This document shows, one piece after another, positions 36,901-48,900 of a stretch of DNA of 64,000 bases (positions are counted from its first letter, which is position 1; each line of letters opens with the position of its first letter). Under the pieces are notes generated by a model. That model was not told the DNA's origin, searched no databases, and was given only the letters and a program-made list of their open reading frames with translations. Origin of the DNA: Tyto alba (Eukaryota; Chordata; Aves; Strigiformes; Tytonidae). Location: positions 7,745,731-7,809,730 of the forward strand of contig NW_024881283.1 of NCBI RefSeq assembly GCF_018691265.1. Direction: 5' to 3'. The position numbers and the translations under genes were made by a program.

Positions 36901-39900
36901 TGGAGAAAGGGTCCTGTCTCAAACCAGGGCAGAGCGTGGACAACCCCAGCAAGTTGTCACAGCAAGAAGCAAGTGCCTTGATGTGCTGCTGGGAAGCAAA
37001 CTGCACAGTCCAGCTGCCAGGTGACCTTGAGTCAGCTGTGTACATCTCCTGCTTGATATGGGAGATCTGACAGGCCCGTGGATCTCCACCCACGTACACA
37101 CCTCACAGTGCAATCAGCAAGAGCCAGAGGTGCTCAGCAGGTAAGGGATGATCACACAGAATCAAAGAATATGGTTTAGACGTGGTTTGGGGCTGCAGAT
37201 CCAGAGCCTCCATCCATTATTTCTTTACTTAGGCTATTAAACACTCAGAGCAGCAGGAACAATAAGAAAGATAACTGCTATATGGTCTTTCTGTCTTAGT
37301 CTTTTCAGGGCTTGTTGACACTGAAAGTTGATTTTTTAAAACTGGCACTTTTTTGTCTTTTTTTTTTTTTTTTTTTTTTTTTTAAGGAAAGCTGATTCTT
37401 GTACAAATTGACAAATTCCAGGAGCTTAGAAAGCAAAACTCCCAGAGAACACAAGATCAGTGAAAAATTGACAGGGCTGCAGTATTGGAAGTGAGATGTA
37501 TGGCCCAGGCTTCAGAGCAGAAAAGACTAAGTATAGGAGCTATTAAGTGATAAAGACATGTACAAAAACGTACTCCTCTCACACATGGAAACCATCCCTT
37601 TGTGCAGCATCCCAAGAACTGGTCCCTTCTTCAGCAGTGACTCTGTGACCCTGCTGACTGCAGCCCCAGCTGAGCTGGGAAAAGGTGGCTTCTTGCCCCT
37701 GTTACCATGCTCAGAAAACAAACCAACCCCCATATTAGCAACCCGCACACTTCTTGGCAGCACAAGCTACCCCCAAGGGAAATAAAGGTGAAGGAGTAGC
37801 TCTCACACACTCTGATTCAAGAGCTTCACCTTCAAATATATGCTGAAATTTCCGTAGCTAATAAAAGACATACCACTGTTCAGAATGCAGCGGCCTTCCA
37901 GAGAGGAGAAAACAGCTTAACTCAGCTTACTTATGAAGAAGGAATGAAGTATCGTTCAAGAGGCTTATTCTGTCAAGTAGTTAAAAACAGACAACCAGAC
38001 AAGGTTGCCAAAGTACACACCATCCAGGAAGGGGAACTGAACTCACAGTGGCAAATGAGCCATTAATTTAACAGTTAATTATCTGAAAACCTCAAAGGAC
38101 AAATGGGAGTCACTGGAAGAGAATCCTGGGAGACTAGAAGCAAATGGAACAGAGACCCTTATCAGACTAGGCAATGGAAGAGGACTTGGTCATTCCCTTC
38201 TTGCTGCCAATGCTTAATCCATTTCCCCTTTCCAATTGTGACAAAGTAGGAAATAAAGACAAATTCTTCAGCTGCTACAAACTCCTCTGAACACAGCTAG
38301 ACAGATCCTCAGTTGTGTAAATGGGTGTAGCTCAATTTATACCTGCTTGGGATCTGGCCTAAAGAATTTTAATATATGTCTCAGGGTTAATAACCTCCAC
38401 TGTTGTTGGTAATAACACTGTGCTTTGATGTCTATTTTATGCAAGCTAAGAGACCCATCATGCATGCAAGCAGCTGCAGGAGAATTAGACAGCTATAGAG
38501 AGCAAAAAATTAAGCTAACCTCTTTCCCAGTTCATTGCGTCCCATCATACCAGATGGAAGAATCCTCTTCTCCTTTGGGACCTAGAACAAGGCAGAACAA
38601 AGAGTTTGTTTATTGTTAGATTTTATTAATGGAAAACAGAGGCAAAATTAGCCTTGTCTATGTAGCAAGTGAAGTCTCCTAGATAAAACACTGGGTGAAT
38701 AATAAACACAGCGTGAGGACACAGGAGACTTGGGCTGTCTTGCTGGGCTCCTGCCGTGGATTCCCAAGGTAACCTTACGCAAACCACATCATCTTGTTCT
38801 GGGAAAGACTTTCAAAAGCATCCAAGAGAATGAGAACATCAGTCCTATTGGTTTCAGTTAGGGCTAAATCACATCCACATTTCTTGAAGTTCCATCCTAC
38901 AGCAGCACTGGAAAAATAAAGATGCTAGGGTTTGCAAGGCACATAGCTACTCCAGCTCCGTGTCTCTCAAAGCATTGCTGTTTCTTGTATGAAAGCTGTT
39001 GGGTGAAAAAATCACCAGCCTGGGACTCAAGACACCCAGGTTCAGTTTTCCACCCTGTTCTGGGTTCCCTCCACAGCATATTGCTGGTTTGTGCCTCAGT
39101 TTACTATCTGTGCACTGGGGATAACGCTGGCACTCTATGTCCAGGAGTGTTATGAGGATCACTGCATAAACAACACAGAGAGGTCAGTCCATGGGTACTC
39201 TCCTCAGGTGGCCGAGCACATATCTTACCTTCACACATCTCCTCTGGGACAACCCCCCCAGGACACCCAGCCCCAGTGGGAACGTACCATGTAGTAGTCA
39301 TAGAGGAGGCTCAGGGCAGCCACGCTGTCATCATCTCCATTCACCCTCATCATAGCTTTGGTGGCTGCAGTCAAGGGGTTCTCCAGGTAGGTTTTCCAGG
39401 CTTCATCTTCATTGGTATAGGGGAATTTCTGGAAGTTCATGGTGTCATTCTTCATCAGACGCACAGATCTAAAACTGAGCCAGACAGAGGAAACAGGGAA
39501 TGAAGGATATTAATTTTCCGCAGCAATTTCCATGCCACCAAGCTGAATGCATGAAAGGCTTCCCAAAGGCACTGCTGGAATGGAGAAGGGATGCTTTCCT
39601 GGTCCTTAATTCCCAGAGTCTTTGGGATTACCAATTCTTCTGCCTGTAGCTATGTACAAAAGTAGGCCAGGGTCTCTCTGGTGGGGTCATTCAGAGAGGC
39701 AGATATATCTCTGCTTCCCCCCTCCTGCCCCAGGGATGCAAAACACCATGACATCATCTGCAACTGCTCTTTCCTCAGCAAGCACACACTACCAGCCAGC
39801 CAGATCATGCACCATCAAGTTGAGATGTTGGTCAGTAACTTGAATACACCATGATCAGGAAACTTTGCAAAATTTTCCCTTGAATTTGAAGCTAAAGGCC

Positions 39901-42900
39901 AGTGCAACCCACAAATATAAATGATCACTCAGTGTTCAGAGATCTCGACCTACCCAGATTGAACCAAACCCCATCATTTTTCTTTGCTGTAGTTCATGGT
40001 TTTTAAATTTCGTTCGACTCTAACTTAGTTTTTTGCACTCATTTGTATATGATTTTACCCAGAGGGAAGTAGACAGGCAGATCACAATAACCTTCCTTCC
40101 ACTAAAAAATTCCTGACAAAGGTGAGGCTCATGGGACTACGTGAGCTGAGAAGCAACATACCAAAATAATGCCCTGCCTGTCCTCTCTTCTGGCACTTTC
40201 TCCAGGTCTCTCCATCTTATGTTAATAAACTGTCAGACACTTAATTACCCAAACATTGGTCATCTTTCCTTTTCCTCCAGCAAATCCTACTAGCAGCCAG
40301 CACAGAATCGCCTCCGTGCATTCCCTGGGTGCTCCGTGCTGCAGGTTCACCCGGCTCAGAGGAGAGGATGAATCAGTGGCCATGCTCCTGTCACGTCCTT
40401 CAGCCACGTGTATATGGTGTCACCACAACACCTCATAGTATTCATCATAAAAAAACAAGTTCGTGGACAAAAATTACTCTTTCATCAAAATGGAAATGTC
40501 CAGGAAAGGCAGACCAGTTTTTATTAGCAGAAGTTTAAAAAAAGATTTCTTTAAATCTCCTAAGTTGCCAAGAGCAGAATTTTTCAGTGGCTGATTTTTT
40601 TATGGAAAGGCAAAGAAAATCTACAGGAGTTTAGGTAACAAATGCTACATTTCAATGGCATTTTTATAAGGAATATGTTGTTTCCATTAAGCTACTCTCC
40701 ATGTGCTTGTAGTAAGTTCTGGGCTAGACTTTTAAGTGAATCATTCAGAGAACAATAATTCCTCTTGAAAGGAATCTGGCATGTCTGAAACTCCCAATTA
40801 TTGCTAACCACGACAGATACTGCCAGCCCGTTTGGTGCGAGCTGCCCACGCTGACAGGGTGAAAAGCCAGGTGCTCAGCGGATGCTCCTGGGCTGCAAGC
40901 TGGAAGGGTGTGGAGGTGCACCCTGGTGAAGGATGCCGGGCCATCCTCCCTGGCAGCCCAACTGAGATGGCTTCGCTCCTGCACATGCACCGATCTCTCA
41001 CCCTGCCACGTCCCCAGCAGGGAATACCCATGGAGGGATAGTTTTAGTGATGCTCCTCAGACTCAAGAGCTCTCCCTGGCTGAGCGGAGCGGCAGCCCTG
41101 CAGCGGTACACAGTCTCTCCCAGGGCAGCACAGATGAGGCCATCCAGGGCTGCCTCTGCTGTCCCTGTCGCCTTTTTATTAAAGAATAAGTTGCTTCCAC
41201 ACAGAGTCCCCCTGCATCTGAGCTGCACAGGCGAGAAGCTGGTAACAGCTCTGCTAATGGCCCGAGGCACCCAATTCCCACTGGTTTCCATGCTCACGTG
41301 GTGGCAGGCGCCCGAGCTCAGGTTGGTGCAGAGAGCAGCCGCTTCCACCTTACGGTTCCGGCCACCGCAAGCTCCCAGCACGCGCTGCTCTAACGGAGAC
41401 GCTGAGTTTGCTCCTCTTCTCCCTCGCACGTCGGGATGATGCACCAACACCAGTTTCACCCCGTGCATGAAACTTCACCAGGTGCTTTGCAAGTTTCGTT
41501 GTCTTTAGCGTTTCTCACGCAGCCCTCCCTCCCCTTCAGTGCCGCTGCTGTCTCCAAGGCGAGCAATCGGCATGACTCAGATTTCACTGCTGTCGACTTG
41601 GCGATGGGCTGTTCAGTCCTGTCTGGACAGGAATCCTCACCCGTTCTCAATCCGATCTTCTCAAGGAAGAATAGGCAGCAACAGAGCTTGCTCTCAGGGT
41701 GAGACTCAGCTCCTATCACTTGTAATCAACATAGATAAACACATCATGGTAAGATGTAGCAACAAAGCATTCAGGAGCTTAAAAAAGCACAGATATCACA
41801 AGGAAAAATGATTTGGAGTTTTATTCTCCCTCACCCGAGTCCTCAACTCAAGCACTCCTTGTTGGGTGACTCTGTTCTGCCTCCCTGTCTTGTCACTTTG
41901 GCGTGGCACAGCCACTGCATGCATGAGTGGCTGATGTTTCAGCATTATATCATCTGGTCTGCACTCTGGAGGCAGAGGGAAGTTGGACGGGCGGCTTGAG
42001 ATCTCAACCACTTGTAACTGTGTCCAGTTTATGAAGAATACAAGTTTGAAAAGTGCTCCAGGCGCCTGCATCTCATTTTCACAAGTGGCTCCTGACTTCG
42101 TTGGATAGCTCTGGCTGTGCTGCTTGCAGACATCACCACCTCATCACTGCCTGCCCCACGCCTCTGCGAGGAGAAACTGTCCCTGCAGCAGCGATGGCAC
42201 AATGGAAAACCTGCCCTACCCCCAACCTGGTGTACGAAAGCAAAGGCACTTCCCTAAGGTCCTATGCCATGCCCTGAACTTGAGAGTGCCAAAACGTGGG
42301 TACACATTGCTTTATGGTACTCCTGTTACAAAGCAGCAAACTCCAGCAGAAAGGAGGGACTGGAAGATTAGGACAGCAGTATTTTAGGCTACTCCAGCAA
42401 GACTCACTGGAGGCTTCACTCAGGACCCTGTAGTGCTCAGAAACTGCAAAGTCTTCGAAAGTCAGTGGGCCGACAGCACAGCAACACAGCAGCTCCTCCT
42501 GTGCACTGGGAACTGCACCAGTCCCAAGGAGCTTGCACTGATTCACCCGGACTTGGACAAAGGTGACATGACGGGGATTGCACATTTATTCCCATTTCTT
42601 TTCCAGAGATCATATGATACCAAGTAGTGACTGAAATATATTTGAGTGGAGCCACGTGAACTGCCTCAGATAAAACTCTGCAGCTGGAACAGCTCTGCAG
42701 ATGAGATGTAATGCAGACTCCATCCCACCTTACTTTTCCAGAGAGGTCAGCTCTGCTCTGACCTTATTGCAGCAGGTCAGCAGGGCTAATGAATATCTGA
42801 AGAAAGAGGGTGATTTGAGGAGCAGCTACAATGACAAGTTTAGAGGCACCTTTTTGACATCGGATGCATTTCAGTTCATGCAGCTACCAGACACCATCAC

Positions 42901-45900
42901 CTCAGTTTGCTTCTACAGCCTAATTTCAACACAGCATTAGCAATCTCTGTGAAGTAGAGATGCAGGAAAGAGACATCCAAATCCAGATCCAAACACACAT
43001 GAACTTTACTTTCATCACTCCCTGCGATGCCCCTTCCATGTGGCTATGCCATGTTTGTCCACTGCAAACTGTCTGCTCCCTGGCAAAACAAACTTTGCTT
43101 TTGCAGGCAGTCGGCTTGGTGCAGAGGCTCAGACAAAGCGAGGGTCGATTAGTGAAACACAAACACGTGGGACCAGCGGCCTCCCTTCTTGTGTGCACAG
43201 ACTTACGCCACTGGAGCCTCGGGGTCATGGGCAAATCAGTGCTCAATTTGGGGAGGGGAGGCGTCTATTTGTTTCCAAACAGTTTAGAATTTGACACAAG
43301 AGGATACCAGCCCCCGTTCCCAGCTCCAGCCCACCCAATCTCTGTTTCCCCTATTTATCTGCCAAGTCTACCATAACAGTGGCCTCCTGATTATGAATAA
43401 ACACTCAGGGCTATGCTGAAACAGGAGAATATGCCCAAAGGGTCTAGGTGGGGAGATCAGCCAAGCAGGAAAGAAACGTTTGTATTCCTTTTGCCTTTTG
43501 TTGAGTTTCAGTGGGTGGTTTTGCTGGCCTTTAAGCTTTGTATTGCTTGTCTTTGTTCTCTCCCCTATAACTGATTAAGCCTCCAACCTAAATATTAGCC
43601 ATGCCAGATGCTGATGGCTACAGAGAAACATCACACTGTCAAAGGAGCAGAGAATCCATGGCAACAGCAGCAGGAATTCAAAGCCACAGAATAGAGACCC
43701 TGGCCCACAGGACTTCAGAGACAGCCCAGGCAGTTCACGGGGGTGGGGGTGGGGGGGTGGGGGGGGCTTTCATTAGCTCTAGCTTCATGCATTGCACTCG
43801 CCTCCCTATTGAATTACCCCTGATGCTCCCCAAGAGCCTCTTATCAGTAATATGGAGAAGGATCAACACTACACTCGAGAGAGCAGGACTGATGAAGAGC
43901 AGCATTTACCATGACTGGGTAAATGACTGACATTTACCGCTTTCAGAGTCAGAGATTTTAGCCTGTAAACCAGGTCCCCTTGCCAAGGAAGAACAGCATC
44001 CCACAAAGTGGCCTCATTACTAAATCTGAACTTCTCAGCTAAATTCTGATTTTACCCTACCTTTGGAAGTTTAGTAAATAAGCACAGCTGAAGACAATAC
44101 GACAGTACAGCCATCAGTAAACATATTGTCACAGGCCCATTCACAGAGTCAGGCAAAAATCCAGATAGAGACAGAACCAGGAAAAGAAACCACAAAAAGA
44201 AACGTAACAAACATACAGACTAATAAGGATAAACATTACCTAGATGCCAAGTCTAATACAGTGTCCATCCATAGATGTCAAAGGAGACCACTAATCTCAT
44301 GGACCCTGACCTGCACTGCCTACAGACTGAAATATTTTCTCTGCCAGCTGGATAACAATGCAGACTGTCACTGGATTTCTTCAGGGGCATTTCAGCATCA
44401 CAAGCAGCCACAGGGTAATGCAGTAAGTTAACTCAGCACAACAGCTAGATGTTTCCTAGCTGTCCCTCCGTGCTGTTTCACCCACAAAGACAGTGCATGA
44501 GCCTCTCCTTTTCCTGGAAGCATGTGGCCTGCGTGGCACATGCACAATACAGACTAACCCCATCGCATTCATCCAGACACCCCGCACAGATGCACACAAC
44601 AGGGAGTCTACCTGCATTTAATAAGCGCTGAGCAGAAATGTGCAGTGGCTGGGATGGAAAGAAAAGGGGCTATCATGAGCATGTTTGAGAAACAGCTCCC
44701 GTTTCCCGAAAGGGTGCTGAGAGTCCTTAGCATCGATGCAAGCCAGCGGTGCTCAGCACCACCCAGGAGGACGGGTGAGCCGTGCAGCTGGCAGTGGCCC
44801 TCCAGCTGGGACGGTGTGGTGCGTCCCCACGGGTGGGATGCAGGAGGGTGGGGACTGGGGCGATGCGTTGTGCTGGCACCCGGGGAGATAGAGCCCTGCC
44901 AAGCTCTTTGACTGAATCCCCCACCCTAACTCTCCTGGGGAGCTGAAACCAGTCGGAATGCTTTGCAGGCTGAATCCAAAGTGTCATGGAGCCAGATGAA
45001 CCTTCCAGGGACAGGCACTACCTGGGTAATGCGCAGGGAACTGGCCTGTCTCTTGGCCCTCTTGAGTTACTTGCAGCTCTTTAGGACTTACAAACCCAAG
45101 AATTATCCAATTATTCTTCCATCTTTATACCAGCATAACTCCCCGCTTTTGAAGCTATTTATTATCACAGGAGAAGAAAGTGAGGCATGGGGATTGACAT
45201 TAAAGTTACTTATCCAAGGCTGCTCAGTGAAGATGGGAAAACAGAACCAAACCTGAACCTCTGCTATAAACCTCGCCAGCATTGGACAGGATCCTGCCTT
45301 TCTAGCCTGAAGGGCTCCATGAGTTGATTCAGTGTTGAGTGATGTTTGGGGGACACCAGCTGGTATTGTGTTTTACCTGATAACATCATCCTTGAGGTAT
45401 CCACCCACACAATCACATTTCACAAATGATTCCTGCTTTAGTGCCTTCCCTGCCTAACATAACAAATTACAGCACAGAATTAGTTTGCAGTTCAGGAATT
45501 ATAGCTGATTTTTTCCAGAAGCAGTTTGTGATGTCAGATGCTTCAGTTTTGAGGTGTCCCAAGTTCCAGGGTGATCTGCCTCCAAAGGGAGGACACAAAA
45601 ACCAGGCCCTTAACAGAGCCTCTGAATGAGTATCTGCTGTCACCTGGCACTTCTGAAATCTTGGGCTAAACTTCTACTCTCTTACTTTCATTGTAGACAG
45701 ATAAGGACATCTTATGTATACATGTATTCATGAACACAAACCTTCATCTCCACCAACACATAACACACACACACACTGTACTGAAGCTCCCAGTCCTTCA
45801 AACACCATGAGAAAGATTACAAATGATGAGAAGAGCTTCATAACTCTGAGACTCTAGATGCTTTCAGTTATCTTTTTCTGGTTTCAGTGCTTATGGATTT

Positions 45901-48900
45901 TTTCCTCCCAGCTTCCCCATCTAAAAACCTAGCTACTTGCTATTTTAATTTTTAATTCTCATATATTTACTGACTCCAGGAGCTGTAGCTTTTAAATAAA
46001 AAAGAAAAAAAAAAATCACAGTTTCACAAGACTTGGATTAAAAAAACCCCAATGGTAGCAATAAAGAGATATGCAATTTTCTGTGAAAAAGTTTGTTTCT
46101 TTTTTACTGCTCTTCAGGTAATCTGGTTTTAATTTAGTAATCAGTTAGTGTGGGTTATTTGTACTGTAACAGGGCCCAGAGGCCCTGACTGAGAACAGAG
46201 CCCAGTTTTACTCAAGTTTCTATACTTCCCTCATCACATCCTACCAGCGGATCCTGCAGTAACACACTAAATTATGTTACATATTTCTGCGTGAACCCCA
46301 GCACTCATTTAAGAAAGTACTAAGAGCAGAGATTAATATTAACCTCACGGAAGGTTTGCCACTTCAGAGTTACGCGTCGAGTCTCGGCGTCCTACGTGCA
46401 CCGAGAGCCAACAGGCCAGTTCAGCCCTCCCGTCCTAGGCTGGGATGTGCTGATCTCTTCCTACTGCCTGCAAATTCGGTCAGCTAACGAACGTGGGTTC
46501 AAGCTGGTTGCAGGTGGGTGAGGTGAATCCTCAGCGCGTTGCCCAAGAGCATACAGGAAGCGTGTGTCAGGGCAGGACACTTGCCACAAGCCTCACGCGC
46601 GCGGCTGGCTCCCCTGCCCGACCAGGCTACCCTCGCGCGACGTCTGGCAGCGGCTGTACCTTCCTCGGCTGCGCTGTGGACTATCTGCAGCCCTGGTGAG
46701 AGGCAGCCGGGGTGGGCTCTGCCCTTTTGTTTTCCTCTTTCTTCCCATCCCGGAGGGACTTTTCAGGCTGGCCAGATCTCAGCTGCCCAGATCTCCTATA
46801 ATGTGCTTGGCTGATGTACCCTGTAAGCACACTCTAACATATTCTGGTTCAGACTGTCCTGTGAACACGTCCCCCCAGGTCAGGCAAGTCTTTTGCTTTG
46901 CTGTTTAATTAAAAAAAAAAAAAAAAAAAAGGCATAATGTGTTTCAAACAATGTCTTTGCCAAACAGATACGATTCATCCCATTCTAGGTACAACCCTAT
47001 AAAACAATGCACTTCTAGAGAGCAAGCATCACAGCTCAGACAGCAAAGGCAGAATGATGGAAAGAAACAAAAACTTGACTCAGCAGGTGACTGGCACCCG
47101 GGAACCAAGTATCTTCGTAAATGATGCCAGCTCTTTACCTCTGAACACTTGGTCAGAGGAAACTCTGAACTCTGTCAGAGGAACTCTGATCACTATGCAC
47201 ACTCTGGGGACAGGGACTGTTTTTGGATCAGAGCTACCCTCACCCACACCATAATCACAGCTACCTAAAGAAATAACAAAAAACAAGCCGTCATATTTTC
47301 TTATCTTCCAAGCCTTTGAAACTTGGGTATTAGCAATGGAGTCCCAGCCAGAATATAATCATATGCTATATAATCAATTCCACTGATTAATGTATTTTTC
47401 AGCTGTTGCCTTTATCATCCTCGAGCACACTATTCCAGGATCCCAGGCGCTGATCCGGAGCAGTCTCCCTGCCAATCAGCTGAACTGAAGCACTTGCAGG
47501 TGCAGTGTAAGCGCAAGTGCATTTTCGGATGAATACTTTACAATGATCAACAATTTAAACACCAGACCAAACAAAGCAGGAGTAAATCCTCATCAGTGTA
47601 ACTGTCTTTATTCTACAACTTTTTCTGGAATTATATCGATGTACCAATCAGTTGAAAATGTGACCCAAAGCATCAAAGCAGAGATACTATGTAAATGTTG
47701 ATTTATCTCTGCTTTGAGTCTAGAGTTTATTCAGAGGGCTTTTACTCCTTTGTTGTGAATTGCATAGCAGTTATTTGATTGTTGTTTCTTTAATTTACAA
47801 ATCTCTCTTTCTCTTTACATAACTTAAAAAAAATAGAACCCATGTCTCCCTTGAAAGCGTACCTTGCTTCAGCATGGTTATCCCTTGTGTGCTTTACTGC
47901 CAGGATTTTATAAAAGGGCTTTAACTTTTCATTCACCAGGAGCATAACTCAAGTTTTAATAACACACCTTATGCATGACAAAAATTTGCTTCTGGCAATC
48001 ATGGTTTCGACCACAAAACCACAACTGGGAGTAACTCCTGGTTAACTCTTTCAAGCCCACGCATTGCAGAGTTAGACAGAAGTTCAATTTAGAAGACTAT
48101 GGAAATTATCAGTTAGAATATTTTATAATAGGCAAACCATCTCATTCTCTCATGCCATGCTAGTCTCTTCCCAGTCCTTTCTGTGAAATTAAAGCGGCAA
48201 AGGAAGAGATGAGATTATTCTCCCGGTCATTTTGGGTGACAGCATCACTCCATGGGGATACCACAGCTCCCTTAAAATCAGCTGCATTTATGCACATGTT
48301 CTCAGGTCAGGTCCATCATCCCCGGGCTCAACGTGTTGTGGGGGTTGTATAAGGAACAACAGGCAGTTCCAGACACAGACACACACTTTGGCCCTTATCA
48401 GATCCTCTAAGTACTGCTCCCAGGAGCCTTTTCCTTACACTGATGTCTACAAAGCTACACCCTCTATTCCTTTGGCTTGGGTGATTAACCAGAGGTTAGC
48501 AGCTACTGCAGCAGCCCCATTGCTCAGATGTTGGGCTTTAGCAGCTCTTCCCAAGGTTTCTCCTCCCTGTGACACCTCTACCCCCTCACAGTAAACCCCA
48601 AAGCTGCCTGAATGTTTCAGCTATGCCTTTGGTACCACGAAGTTCACAGCTCCCTTATCTGCTATCACTGCTCCCCCTCAGGCCCTCGGGAGCTTTCGGG
48701 TGAGGTTCTCCAGGCCCTTTGTGCTCCTCCAGGGTTTCTCCAGGGGAGGTGGCAGCGCCTGCCCCTGCCCCTCTGACCAGGCACCAGCAGGCTGGAGTTG
48801 TTACACCTCACTGTCTGCACCCTCAAGAGAAATTTTTTCCCCCAGCTGTGGGCTTCTGAATTAAAGTGACATTTTCACAGAGATCTGCAAACGTGTCCTC

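Noticed and set aside
36897..37099. Open frame extending upstream of GRHL3 exon 4
   Set aside because: It runs through a strong acceptor (TTTCTCCACCAG), and exon 3 joins in phase at 36,896. The extension has no GRHL3 similarity.
48660..48860. Possible second CR1 fragment
   Set aside because: It shares only short GC-rich words with CR1 and lacks the ordered blocks seen at 13,701-14,172.
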